Of a stretch of 64,000 nt of DNA, positions 43,272-52,319 are shown piece after piece. Numbering within the stretch: the first letter of the stretch is position 1; each line of letters starts with the position of its first letter. Under the pieces are notes generated by a model. It was not told where the DNA came from. It searched no databases and was given only the letters and a program-made list of their open reading frames with translations. Origin of the DNA: Pseudomonas sp. UBA5706. Lineage in GTDB: Bacteria; Pseudomonadota; Gammaproteobacteria; Pseudomonadales; Pseudomonadaceae. The stretch covers positions 181,498-245,497 of the forward strand of contig NZ_DIHC01000060.1 of NCBI RefSeq assembly GCF_002419965.1, written 5' to 3'. Made by a program: the position numbers and the translations under genes.

Positions 43272-44504
43272 TTACTGGCCCTGACGCGGGGTGTCGAGCT
43301 CGAACGCCGTGTGCAGAGCGCGCACGGCCAACTCCAGGTATTTCTCCTCTATCACTACCGAAACCTTGATTTCGGAAGTGGAGATCATCTGGATGTTGAT
43401 GCTTTCCTTGGCCAGCGCTTCGAACATTCGGCTGGCAACCCCTGCGTGGGAGCGCATGCCGACGCCCACGATGGAGACCTTGGCGATCTTGGTATCGCCG
43501 ATAACCTCACGGGCGCCGATTTCGCTGGCTGTGTTTTCCAGGACCTGCAGCGCCGACTGGTAATCATTGCGGTGCACGGTGAAGGTAAAGTCGGTGGTGT
43601 TATCGTGCGAAACATTTTGCACGATCATGTCGACTTCGATATTCGCGCCGCTGATCGGCCCCAGAATCTTGAATGCAACGCCCGGGGTGTCTGGCACGCC
43701 ACGGATCGTCAGCTTGGCTTCGTCGCGATTGAAGGCGATGCCAGAAATGATCGGCTGTTCCATGGATTCCTCTTCATCAATGGTAATGAGGGTACCTGGA
43801 CCCTCCTTGAAGCTGTGCAGTACGCGCAGCGGGACGTTGTACTTGCCGGCGAACTCGACCGCACGAATCTGCAGCACCTTGGAGCCGAGGCTGGCCATTT
43901 CCAGCATCTCTTCGAAGGTGATCTTGTCCAGCCGTTGGGCCTGGGAGACAACGCGCGGATCGGTGGTGTAGACGCCATCGACGTCGGTGTAGATCTGGCA
44001 TTCGTCTGCTTTCAAAGCGGCTGCCAGCGCTACCCCGGTGGTGTCCGAGCCCCCGCGACCCAGGGTCGTGATGTTTCCGTTTTCATCAACGCCCTGGAAC
44101 CCGGCGACCACGACCACACGCCCTTCTTTCAAATCAGCGCGAATTTTCTGATCGTCAATCTGCAGAATACGCGCCTTGTTGTGCGCGCTATCCGTCAGGA
44201 TACGGACCTGATTGCCGGTGTAGGACACCGCTGGCACGCCACGCTTGATCAATGCCATGGCCAGCAAGGCAATGGTGACCTGTTCGCCAGTGGAGACGAT
44301 CACATCCAGTTCGCGAGGAACCGGCTGATCGCTGATCTGCTTGGCCAGGTCGATCAGGCGATTGGTTTCGCCACTCATGGCAGACAGAACCACCACCAGG
44401 TCATCACCCGCTTCGCGGAATTTTTTGACTTTGTCGGCCACCTGCTCGATACGCTCTATCGAGCCTACGGAGGTGCCTCCAAATTTCTGTACGATTAAAG
44501 CCAT
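43272..44504 (-). CDS. lysC: Aspartate kinase
   Basis: A 410-residue aspartokinase that phosphorylates aspartate, the first step to lysine, threonine and methionine. The N-terminal KFGGTSVGS motif, the kinase loop GRGGSDTTGVALAAAL and the FTEVDGVYTTDP-type segment (IYTDVDGVYTTDPR) are followed by two ACT domains (residues ~265-410) for feedback control. There is no in-frame Shine-Dalgarno oddity. It is downstream of alaS and upstream of rsmA on the same strand. Confidence 0.97.
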   Translation of the reverse strand: MALIVQKFGGTSVGSIERIEQVADKVKKFREAGDDLVVVLSAMSGETNRLIDLAKQISDQPVPRELDVIVSTGEQVTIALLAMALIKRGVPAVSYTGNQVRILTDSAHNKARILQIDDQKIRADLKEGRVVVVAGFQGVDENGNITTLGRGGSDTTGVALAAALKADECQIYTDVDGVYTTDPRVVSQAQRLDKITFEEMLEMASLGSKVLQIRAVEFAGKYNVPLRVLHSFKEGPGTLITIDEEESMEQPIISGIAFNRDEAKLTIRGVPDTPGVAFKILGPISGANIEVDMIVQNVSHDNTTDFTFTVHRNDYQSALQVLENTASEIGAREVIGDTKIAKVSIVGVGMRSHAGVASRMFEALAKESINIQMISTSEIKVSVVIEEKYLELAVRALHTAFELDTPRQGQ

Positions 44505-44594
44505 CTCAAAGCCGCCTCAGCCCTTGAAGGGCGCCCGTTAACATTCAAACCGCGTAGCGCCAGAGCCTATGGACGCAGGCCCCGGTGGGTCGAC

Positions 44595-47219
44595 TTAAAT
44601 TCCCTGTTCGGCGAATGGCACAGCCAACGCCAGCGCTGCGTCCAGGCCGGCGGCATCAACACCACCACCCTGCGCCATGTCAGGACGACCGCCACCTTTA
44701 CCGCCCACGGCGGCGGCCGCTTGCTTCATCAAATCACCGGCTTTGAGTTGGCCAGTCAGGTCTTTGGTGACGCCTGCCACCAGCACGACCTTGTCCTCAT
44801 GCACTCCACCGAGCAGGATCACTGCGCGGCCGAGTTTGTTCTTCAACTGGTCGACCAAGGCCAGCAGCGCCTTGCCATCCTGACCGTCGAGACGGGCAGC
44901 GAGGACTTTGGCACCCTTGACCTCCACCGCAGAGGCAGACAGATCGTCACCCGCAGCACTGGCCGCCTTGGCCTGCAGTTGTTCCAGCTGTTTTTCCAAT
45001 AGACGATTGCGTTCCAGGACCGCCGTCAGCTTGTCCAGCAGGTTGTCGCGATTGCCTTTGACCAGGTTCGCGGCTTCCTTTAATTGCTCTTCAGCGGTAT
45101 TGAGATAGGCCAATGCGACGGCACCGGTCACAGCCTCGATACGACGCACGCCAGCGGCCACGCCACCTTCGCTGATGATCTTGAACAGCGCGATGTCGCC
45201 GGTGCGATTGGCGTGGATACCGCCGCACAGCTCGACCGAGAAATCGCCGCCCATGCTCAATACGCGAACGTTGTCACCGTACTTCTCGCCGAACAGCGCC
45301 ATGGCGCCCTTCTTCTTGGCGGTCTCGATGTCGGTTTCTTCGGTTTCGACGGCAGTGTTTTTACGCACTTGGGCGTTGACGATGTCTTCCAGGGCCTTGA
45401 TCTGCTCGGGCTTGATCGCTTCGAAGTGACTGAAGTCGAAGCGCAGGCGCTGACTGTCGACCAGCGAGCCTTTCTGCTGGACGTGATCGCCCAGTACCTG
45501 ACGCAGCGCTGCGTGCAGCAGGTGGGTGGCCGAGTGGTTCAGGGAAGTGGCCTGGCGCACTTCTGCAGCGACGTCCGTACTGACGGTCGCGCCGACTTTC
45601 AGACTGCCCGACACTTGTATGCCGTGATGCAGGAACGCGCCGCCGGTCTTGGTGGTGTCGCTGACGTCGAAACGTGCATCGCCCGCGGTGAGGTAGCCGC
45701 TGTCGCCAATCTGGCCGCCGGATTCGGCATAGAACGGAGTCCTGTCAAGCACGACCACACCGTCTTCGCCTTCATTCAACTGCTCGACCGCCACGCCTTC
45801 CTTATAGAGAGCAACGACCTTGGCTTCGCCGACCGTAGCGCTGTAACCAGTGAACTCGGTCGCGACGTCAACCTTGACCAGCGTGTTGTAATCCAGAGAG
45901 AACGAACTGGCCGAACGCGCGCGTTCACGCTGGGCATCCATCTCGCGCTCGAAACCGGCCTCATCGAGGGTCAGGTTGCGTTCGCGGGCGATGTCGCCAG
46001 TCAGGTCCATCGGAAAACCGTAGGTGTCATACAGCTTGAACACCACATCGCCCGGCACCACGGTGCCTTGCAGCTCGGCAAGATCCTGCTCGAGAATCTT
46101 GAGGCCCTGCTCCAGGGTCTTGGCGAACTGCTCTTCTTCAGCTTTAAGCACCCGTTCTATGTGCGCCTGCTGGGACTTCAGCTCAGGAAAGGCTTCGCCC
46201 ATCTCGACGACCAGCGCCGCGACGATCTGGTAGAAAAAGCTGCCCTTGGCGCCCAGCTTGTTGCCGTGACGGCAGGCGCGACGAATGATGCGGCGCAGCA
46301 CATAGCCACGGCCTTCGTTGGACGGCAGTACGCCGTCGGCAATCAGGAAGCTGCAGGAACGGATGTGATCCGAAACCACCTTGAGCGACGACTGATCGCC
46401 ATTGCTGCAGCCGATCGCTGCAGCCGAGGCGCTCAGCAGATTCTTGAACAAATCAATTTCATAGTTGGAGTGCACGTGCTGCATGACCGCACTGATGCGC
46501 TCAAGCCCCATGCCGGTATCGACAGATGGTGCAGGCAGTGGGTGCAGAACGCCGTCCGCAGTGCGGTTGAACTGCATGAAAACGTTGTTCCAGATCTCGA
46601 TGTAGCGGTCACCGTCTTCTTCCGGCGAGCCCGGTGGCCCGCCCCAGATATCGGCACCGTGATCGTAGAAAATCTCGGTGCAGGGACCGCACGGGCCGGT
46701 ATCGCCCATGGTCCAGAAGTTGTCGGAGGCATAAGGCGCGCCCTTGTTGTCGCCGATGCGAATCATGCGCTCGGTCGGCACGCCAACTTCCTTGGTCCAG
46801 ATGTCGTAGGCTTCATCGTCCGAGGCGTAGACGGTGACCCAGAGTTTTTCCTTGGGCAGGTTCAGCCACTTTTCGGAGGTCAGGAAGGTCCATGCGTAGG
46901 TGATTGCATCACGCTTGAAGTAGTCGCCGAAGCTGAAGTTACCCAGCATCTCGAAAAAGGTGTGGTGACGCGCGGTATAACCGACGTTTTCCAGGTCGCT
47001 GTTCTTGCCCCCGGCGCGCACGCATTTCTGGCTGCTGGTGGCGCGCGTGTAGGAGCGCTTTTCCTGACCAAGGAAGCAATCCTTGAACTGGTTCATACCT
47101 GCGTTGGTGAACAGCAGGGTCGGGTCGTTGCCCGGAATCAAGGAGCTGGAGGCTACTCGGGTGTGGCCTTGCTCTTCGAAGAAGCGAAGGAACGCTTCAC
47201 GGATTTCTACGCTTTTCAT
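44595..47219 (-). CDS. alaS: Alanyl-tRNA synthetase
   Basis: An 874-residue class-II synthetase. The catalytic N-terminus includes NDPTLLFTNAGMNQFKDCFLG and RHHTFFEMLGNFSFGDYFK. The editing domain zinc ligands are HSATHLLHAAL and CGGIHANRTGDIALFKI. The C-Ala domain ends with GGKGGGRPDMAQGGG. The start at ATG 47219 (MKSVEIREAFLRFF) gives the family length; a longer in-frame reading to 47294 is not supported. Confidence 0.98.
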   Translation of the reverse strand: MKSVEIREAFLRFFEEQGHTRVASSSLIPGNDPTLLFTNAGMNQFKDCFLGQEKRSYTRATSSQKCVRAGGKNSDLENVGYTARHHTFFEMLGNFSFGDYFKRDAITYAWTFLTSEKWLNLPKEKLWVTVYASDDEAYDIWTKEVGVPTERMIRIGDNKGAPYASDNFWTMGDTGPCGPCTEIFYDHGADIWGGPPGSPEEDGDRYIEIWNNVFMQFNRTADGVLHPLPAPSVDTGMGLERISAVMQHVHSNYEIDLFKNLLSASAAAIGCSNGDQSSLKVVSDHIRSCSFLIADGVLPSNEGRGYVLRRIIRRACRHGNKLGAKGSFFYQIVAALVVEMGEAFPELKSQQAHIERVLKAEEEQFAKTLEQGLKILEQDLAELQGTVVPGDVVFKLYDTYGFPMDLTGDIARERNLTLDEAGFEREMDAQRERARSASSFSLDYNTLVKVDVATEFTGYSATVGEAKVVALYKEGVAVEQLNEGEDGVVVLDRTPFYAESGGQIGDSGYLTAGDARFDVSDTTKTGGAFLHHGIQVSGSLKVGATVSTDVAAEVRQATSLNHSATHLLHAALRQVLGDHVQQKGSLVDSQRLRFDFSHFEAIKPEQIKALEDIVNAQVRKNTAVETEETDIETAKKKGAMALFGEKYGDNVRVLSMGGDFSVELCGGIHANRTGDIALFKIISEGGVAAGVRRIEAVTGAVALAYLNTAEEQLKEAANLVKGNRDNLLDKLTAVLERNRLLEKQLEQLQAKAASAAGDDLSASAVEVKGAKVLAARLDGQDGKALLALVDQLKNKLGRAVILLGGVHEDKVVLVAGVTKDLTGQLKAGDLMKQAAAAVGGKGGGRPDMAQGGGVDAAGLDAALALAVPFAEQGI

Positions 47220-47363
47220 AGGTTCTTCCACGGGAACTGCGGCCTGAGGCAAATGCATAACGTCATTCGACGTAGCGACGGCAAAGGGCCGCATTATATA
47301 GGCGTTGCTTCCACGGTACAGTGACTTTGTACGATAGAAGCAGCCAATTGGATTATCGGTGAG

Positions 47364-48368
47364 TTATCGACTGCCGAATTCGGCAAACGCCGCGACCACT
47401 TGCTCCATTTGCGCAGCCGACGCGTCCAGGTGCGTGACCATGCGCAGACGCGGCGAGGCGCTGAGTACGATTCCTCGCTCGGCACAGAAAGCCTTGAGCG
47501 GCCCGGCACGTTCACCAACCTGCACGTAAACCATGTTGGTTTGCACGGGCTCGACTTCAAAGCCCAGCTCACGCAGCGCCTTGCCCAGAAACGCGGCGTT
47601 GGCGTGATCGTCGGCCAGACGTTCGACCTGGTGCTCCAGCGCGTACAACCCGGCCGCGGCAATGGAACCGGCCTGGCGCATGCCGCCGCCGACCATTTTG
47701 CGCAGACGCCGCGCTTTGGCGATGAACTCACTGGCTGCGCATAACACCGAGCCTATCGGGGCGCCCAGGCCTTTGGACAGGCAGACCGATACCGAGTCGA
47801 AATGCTGCGTGATCTCGCGCGCGTCGACACCCAGCTTCACGGCAGCGTTGTAGAGACGCGCGCCATCGAGGTGTAATCCCAACCCCTTTTCATGGGTCAG
47901 TTTGCGCGCCGCCGCCAGGTATTCCAGAGACAGGACCTTGCCCTGCATGGTGTTTTCCAGGGCCAGCAAACGGGTGCGGGCGAAATGAAAATCGTCGGCC
48001 TTGATCGCCGCCACGACCTGGTCGAGGTCCAGCGAGCCATCGGCCTGGTTGTCCAGGGGTTGAGGCTGGATCGAACCCAGCACGGCCGCGCCACCACCCT
48101 CGTATTTATAGGTATGTGCCTGCTGGCCGACGATGTACTCATCGCCACGCTCGCAGTGGGCCATCAGGCCCAGCAGATTGCTCATGGTGCCACTGGGGAC
48201 GAACAACGCTGCGGCGAAACCCAGCCGTTGTGCCAGCCATGACTCCAGCGCGTTAACCGTTGGGTCTTCGCCATACACGTCGTCGCCCAAAGGCGCTCGG
48301 GCCATGGCCTCGCGCATGCCTGCGGTGGGTTGGGTCACTGTGTCGCTGCGCAGATCGATAACCGTCAC
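47364..48368 (-). CDS. ltaE: Low-specificity L-threonine aldolase
   Basis: A 334-residue PLP enzyme that cleaves L-threonine or allo-threonine to glycine and acetaldehyde. It begins IDLRSDTVTQPT and contains GDDVYGEDPTVNALE, the aspartate/His environment HLDGARLYNAAV and the PLP lysine in SVCLSKGLGAPIGSVL near residue 198. The start is a GTG at 48368 with GGGAG upstream. It is divergent from the riboswitch-controlled ribH2. Confidence 0.94.
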   Translation of the reverse strand: MTVIDLRSDTVTQPTAGMREAMARAPLGDDVYGEDPTVNALESWLAQRLGFAAALFVPSGTMSNLLGLMAHCERGDEYIVGQQAHTYKYEGGGAAVLGSIQPQPLDNQADGSLDLDQVVAAIKADDFHFARTRLLALENTMQGKVLSLEYLAAARKLTHEKGLGLHLDGARLYNAAVKLGVDAREITQHFDSVSVCLSKGLGAPIGSVLCAASEFIAKARRLRKMVGGGMRQAGSIAAAGLYALEHQVERLADDHANAAFLGKALRELGFEVEPVQTNMVYVQVGERAGPLKAFCAERGIVLSASPRLRMVTHLDASAAQMEQVVAAFAEFGSR

Positions 48369-48553
48369 GATGAGGCTCCCTCAGAGGTGGTTCGAACCTC
48401 AGTGTTGAGGTCAGAACCCTGGATAATCAAGGCTTCGATCGACAATTCCAAGCGATGCTTATATGAAAAGCTGATGAAAACCATCAAAAAGGCTCCATGC
48501 ACACTCGGATAATCTGTGTTACAAACTGCACGCCGGCGAATGATGTCGTCGGC

Positions 48554-48711
48554 AACGTTCTCAGGGCGGGGTGCGATTCCCCACCGGCGGTAATGGCGCG
48601 CAATGCGTCTAGCCCGCGAGCGCTCGATCGGGATTCAGATCCCGAAAGAGGTCAGCAGACCTGGTGAGATCCCAGGGCCGACGGTCATAGTCCGGATGAA
48701 GAGAGAACGGG
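48554..48711 (+). promoter_or_regulatory. FMN riboswitch (RFN element)
   Basis: The conserved core is complete: CTCAGGGCGGGGTGCGATTC, CCCACCGGCGGTAAT, AGCCCGCGAGCGC, GGTCAGCAGACCTGGTGAG, CCAGGGCCGACGGTCATAG and GGATGAAGAGAGAACGG, closed by the P1 strands AACGTTCTC/GAGAGAAC. It controls the lumazine synthase gene 129 bases downstream. Confidence 0.98.
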
Positions 48712-48807
48712 ATTGGTACCACAGGATCGTTTCGAGGCATTGGCATAGGCGCTTGTCGCCGGACCTGCCATCGACCGTACCCTGACATCCCTTTCGATCC
48801 AAAGCGC

Positions 48808-48830
48808 CCTGTTTTTTAATTAAACAGGAG
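48808..48830 (+). promoter_or_regulatory. Hairpin overlapping the ribH2 ribosome-binding site
   Basis: CCTGTTT (48808-48814) and AAACAGG (48822-48828) form a stem whose 3' arm contains most of the AGGAG Shine-Dalgarno at 48826-48830. This suggests that the riboswitch works at translation initiation, although a T-rich loop is present. Confidence 0.6.
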
Positions 48831-48839
48831 TCAGAACAC

Positions 48840-49334
48840 ATGCAACCTACCGCAATTCATGCTCACGAGCGGATCGCCTTCATTCAAGCCTGCTGGCACA
48901 AGGATATTGTCGATCAGGCGCGCAAAGGTTTTGTCGCCGAGATGGCAAACCACGGATATGCAGAGAGCGATATCGACTTTTTCGAAGTGGGCGGCGCCTT
49001 CGAAATTCCGCTACACGCTAAATTGCTGGCCAAGACCGGCCGTTACGGCGGTGTCGCGGCGGCGGGCCTGGTGGTGGACGGTGGAATCTACCGCCACGAA
49101 TTCGTCGCGCAGTCAGTGATCAGTGCGTTGATGCAGGTGCAGCTTGAAACCGAAGTGCCGGTGTTTTCGGTGGTCCTGACCCCGCACCACTTCCACGCCG
49201 GTGAAGAACACCAGAAATTCTTCTTTGATCACTTCGTGCATAAAGGTGAGGAAGCGGCGAAAACCTGCGCAGACACATTGGCCAAACTGCGTGCAGTGCG
49301 TCGCGGGGGCGAACTGCACAAAGTGGCAGGCTGA
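48840..49334 (+). CDS. ribH2: 6,7-dimethyl-8-ribityllumazine synthase, RibH2 type
   Basis: A 164-residue lumazine synthase, the penultimate riboflavin step. Substrate-site motifs are visible: HERIAFIQACWHKDIVDQA at the N-terminus, GGAFEIPLHAK, and VVDGGIYRHEFVAQSV with the catalytic His. The HERIAFIQ N-terminus and HHFHAGEEHQKFF insert resemble the RibH2 isoform known from Brucella and rhizobia rather than the nusB-linked RibH of pseudomonads. The FMN riboswitch upstream supports the assignment strongly. Confidence 0.93.
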   Translation: MQPTAIHAHERIAFIQACWHKDIVDQARKGFVAEMANHGYAESDIDFFEVGGAFEIPLHAKLLAKTGRYGGVAAAGLVVDGGIYRHEFVAQSVISALMQVQLETEVPVFSVVLTPHHFHAGEEHQKFFFDHFVHKGEEAAKTCADTLAKLRAVRRGGELHKVAG

Positions 49335-49351
49335 TTGACCCGCTGCTGATG

Positions 49352-49450
49352 AACGTTCCCACGCTTTGCGTGGGGATGTATCGCGTGACGCGCTGCGTCA
49401 CAGGACGCGGAGCGTCCAGGTGGGCGTTATCACGCGAGCATGGGAACGAT
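49352..49450. repeat. Cluster of three REP-like palindromes
   Basis: GTTCCCACGCTTTGCGTGGG, GTGACGCGCTGCGTCAC and GGACGCGGAGCGTCC follow one another in the 132-base gap between convergent ribH2 and astE. They end with ATGGGAACG, which closes the outer arm. Confidence 0.75.
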
Positions 49451-49466
49451 CATCTTCCAACGCTGC

Positions 49467-50474
49467 TTATCCCAACTGCACATCCGTAACCGGCACAATC
49501 AGAATCCCTGCGCGCAGGCCATTTTTAACCTTCGGGTTGGGGAAAATGATGCGTGTACCCTCCTCCTCGATTACCCAGCGCGAATCAGCCTGGTCTTCGG
49601 CCAGCAGATAGCCCTTTTCCAGTTCGGTAAAGTTCTCGATGTCGTCGCGCAGATGCAGGCGAAAGGCATCGCTGCGTTTGATGATCTCCCGCGCCACGCT
49701 GAACAGTTGCAAGCCATCGAGCTGATTGGCTGAAACGGGTTCAGTCCCTTCTATCAACTGCTCCAGCAACGACTTCAGTGCCGACAGATTGACCTGCTGG
49801 TTTTGACCGAATGGACGTGCCTTGCCCAATTCCAGCGTGAAGGACTCCGCCCCAAGCTTGTCGTAGGTATAGGCACTGAACACGATGGAAGGCGTGTTCT
49901 GTAGCAGGACCGCCTGCATTCCGGCCCTCTGCAGACGAGCCAACTCGCGGCGCGAGTGCTGACGGCCTTCTTTCCACGGGTAGAGGGCGAATTGCTCGAT
50001 CTTCGAGCCCCGAATGGCGGTGTGCAGGTCGTAGTGCAGGCGATAGCGGTCAGGAATGCTAAAGAAGCTCGCGGCCAGGCGCTCCAGTTCGCAAGCACGC
50101 AGTGCTTCGTTACCGCTGCCCTGTTCATGACGGCCATTGAACAGCCGATTAACGTCCTGCTCGACGTAACGCCCGCCGCGACGCATGGCCTCGGGATTAC
50201 CGAACAGGAAAAGAATACGTGCGCAAGGCTTGAGCTCGGCTCGGGCAATGGCGTGAATCAGCTCGTCGAGCAGCTCGATGGGCGCCGTCTCGTTGCCATG
50301 AATGCCGGCTGAGAGCAGCAGGTCGGTTCCATTGTCATGGCCCTCTGGCGGCCGGACCTCCAGCGCACCCTCAGCCAGCCAGCGCAGGCGCACGCCTTCG
50401 GCAGTCAGTTGAGTCTTTTCAGCGGGTTCGCGACCCGCCAGGGTCAGTTCAAGCAGTTTGCCGAGGGCGAGCAT
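49467..50474 (-). CDS. astE: Succinylglutamate desuccinylase
   Basis: A 335-residue zinc carboxypeptidase-type hydrolase that splits N-succinylglutamate into succinate and glutamate, the last step of the arginine succinyltransferase pathway. Metal and catalytic motifs are LLSAGIHGNETAP, DVNRLF, and DLHTAIRGS (zinc His). Glu in FTLELGKARPFGQ acts as base. Also called aruE. It ends the aru operon. Confidence 0.96.
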   Translation of the reverse strand: MLALGKLLELTLAGREPAEKTQLTAEGVRLRWLAEGALEVRPPEGHDNGTDLLLSAGIHGNETAPIELLDELIHAIARAELKPCARILFLFGNPEAMRRGGRYVEQDVNRLFNGRHEQGSGNEALRACELERLAASFFSIPDRYRLHYDLHTAIRGSKIEQFALYPWKEGRQHSRRELARLQRAGMQAVLLQNTPSIVFSAYTYDKLGAESFTLELGKARPFGQNQQVNLSALKSLLEQLIEGTEPVSANQLDGLQLFSVAREIIKRSDAFRLHLRDDIENFTELEKGYLLAEDQADSRWVIEEEGTRIIFPNPKVKNGLRAGILIVPVTDVQLG

Positions 50475-50495
50475 GGTGCAGGTTCCTGCTGAGTC

Positions 50496-50789
50496 TTAGT
50501 CGTGGTTGCAGTCTGGACCGTGGACATGGCCAGCTTCATCGTCGCCGCCAGCGTCTGCCGGTTCCATCTCCAATTGCAGGCTCACCAGGTTGGTCGCCAG
50601 CGGACGCAGCAATAGATTGGCATATTCGGCATCGTCTTCTTCGACGTCCACGCCGATCAGCAGTTGGCCGCGGCCGTCTTGCTGGATCCACACTTCTTTG
50701 CCCTGCCAGATAACGGCAAAGCGGGTGCAGGACGTTTCCAGCTGCGTGCCGTCGGTGTCTTCAAGGATCAAACGCAGGGCGTCGGTCAT
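50496..50789 (-). CDS. Conserved hypothetical protein of the aru operon, 97 aa
   Basis: A small acidic protein with a beta-rich body (FAVIWQGKEVWIQQDGRGQLLIGVDVEEDD) and a histidine- and aspartate-rich C-terminus (HVHGPDCNHD) that might bind a metal. It is placed between astB and astE, as the corresponding small gene is in P. aeruginosa (memory). Function unknown; conserved placement suggests a link to arginine catabolism. Confidence 0.8.
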   Translation of the reverse strand: MTDALRLILEDTDGTQLETSCTRFAVIWQGKEVWIQQDGRGQLLIGVDVEEDDAEYANLLLRPLATNLVSLQLEMEPADAGGDDEAGHVHGPDCNHD

Positions 50790-50862
50790 GTCAAAAATTC
50801 TCTCTGTATAAGCACTGCATCGCGCTAAACCCCGCTTGGGTCAGGCGCAATGTCATAGCGCG

Positions 50863-52209
50863 TCAGTTGATTTGGAAAGGATACACCGCGCCCAGTTTCA
50901 GGTGCTGGGTCAGCTCATCCAGCGCCGTACGGCATTCGGTCAGCAAGTGTGGGTCGGCCAGGTCGTTGTCGCTCAAGCGGTCACGATAATGCTTGTCCAC
51001 CCACTGGGTCAGCGTGTCATACAACGGCGCCGTCATGATAACCCCTGGGTTGACCGCCGCCAGTTCCGTTTCATTGAGCGCCACCCGCAGACGCAGACAG
51101 GCAGGTCCGCCGCCGTTCTGCATGCTTTGCTTGAGATCGAAGACCTTGACCTCGCGAATGGGTCCCTCATCAGCCATCAGCCGTTGCAGGTAATTCCACA
51201 CCCGCTCGTTGCTGCGGCACTCTTCCGGCACGATCAGCAGCATCGAGCCATCGGCGCGGGACAACAGCTGGCTGTTGAACAGGTAAGAACGAACGGCGTC
51301 CTCGACAGCCACTTCGGTGCGCGGCACGCAGATGGCCTGGAATCGACCGCCGCGACGGCCGAGTTTGTCGTGCAACTCACCGAGCATGTGCTCGGTATTG
51401 AGGAAGGCGTCCTCGTGGTAGAAGAGCACTTCGCCGTTGCCGACTGAAATCACGTCGTTGTGAAACACGCCCTGATCGATCACGGCCGGGTTCTGCTGCG
51501 CGTACACAACACCCTCGTCACTCAGCCCGTGCAGGCGCGCCACCGCTTGCGAGGCCTCCAGGGTCTGGCGCGCGGGGTATTTCTGCGGAGCCGGGAAACG
51601 GGTATCAAACGCCGCGCGACCGAAAACGAAGAACTCTACGCCTGCCTCGCCGTAGCTGCGGCAGAAACGCGTGTGGTTGGCCGCACCTTCATCGCCGAAC
51701 TGGGCGACGGCGGGCAGCGCCGCATGGTGGGCAAAGTGCTGCTGATCGGCAAACATCGCGCCCAGGATACGGGTGGTGGTCGGGTGTTCGATACTGCGGT
51801 GGTATTTGCAGTTGAGGTTGGCAGCGGTGAAATGCACGCGACCATCGGCAGTGTCGGCGCTTGGGCTGACCGTCGCGGCGTTGGCCACCCACATGCTCGA
51901 CGCCGAGCAACTGGCTGCCAGCAGCGGCATGGATTGTTTGGCCGCACGCTCGATGACCTGCGCATCGGTGCCGTTAAAACCCAGCTTGCGCAGACCGGCA
52001 ATGTCCGGGCGTTCCTGTGGCGCCAGCACGCCTTGGGTAAAGCCCAGCTCGGTCAAGGCTTTCATTTTTGCCAGACCCTGCAGCGCCGCTTCCCGCGGGT
52101 TGGATGATTGCTGGCAGTTGCTCTGGGACGCGACGTTGCCGTAGGACAGGCCGCCGTAGTTATGGGTCGGCCCCACTAGACCGTCAAAGTTGACTTCACA
52201 GGATTTCAT
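50863..52209 (-). CDS. astB: N-succinylarginine dihydrolase
   Basis: A 448-residue amidinotransferase-fold enzyme that converts N2-succinylarginine to succinylornithine, CO2 and two ammonia. The N-terminus (EVNFDGLVGPTHNYGGLSYGN) and C-terminal GGPACLRLRVAL, which carries the catalytic Cys, are diagnostic; the catalytic His is in the FHNDVISVGNGEVLFYHEDAF segment near residue 250. Also called aruB. Confidence 0.97.
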   Translation of the reverse strand: MKSCEVNFDGLVGPTHNYGGLSYGNVASQSNCQQSSNPREAALQGLAKMKALTELGFTQGVLAPQERPDIAGLRKLGFNGTDAQVIERAAKQSMPLLAASCSASSMWVANAATVSPSADTADGRVHFTAANLNCKYHRSIEHPTTTRILGAMFADQQHFAHHAALPAVAQFGDEGAANHTRFCRSYGEAGVEFFVFGRAAFDTRFPAPQKYPARQTLEASQAVARLHGLSDEGVVYAQQNPAVIDQGVFHNDVISVGNGEVLFYHEDAFLNTEHMLGELHDKLGRRGGRFQAICVPRTEVAVEDAVRSYLFNSQLLSRADGSMLLIVPEECRSNERVWNYLQRLMADEGPIREVKVFDLKQSMQNGGGPACLRLRVALNETELAAVNPGVIMTAPLYDTLTQWVDKHYRDRLSDNDLADPHLLTECRTALDELTQHLKLGAVYPFQIN

Positions 52210-52319
52210 CGGTGAGGCTCCGTGGATCTGTTTTTATAAACATCGTGTTCGTGCGGCGCATAAAAGTAATCCACTGCCTGGTCGCACAGCCGCCGGACGG
52301 CTGCAGGTCACTCAAGCCA

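Noticed and set aside
43311..47324. Long plus-strand frames opposite lysC and alaS
   Set aside because: Both opposite genes are unmistakable; the frames are His/Gly/Val-rich translations typical of antisense GC-rich coding DNA.
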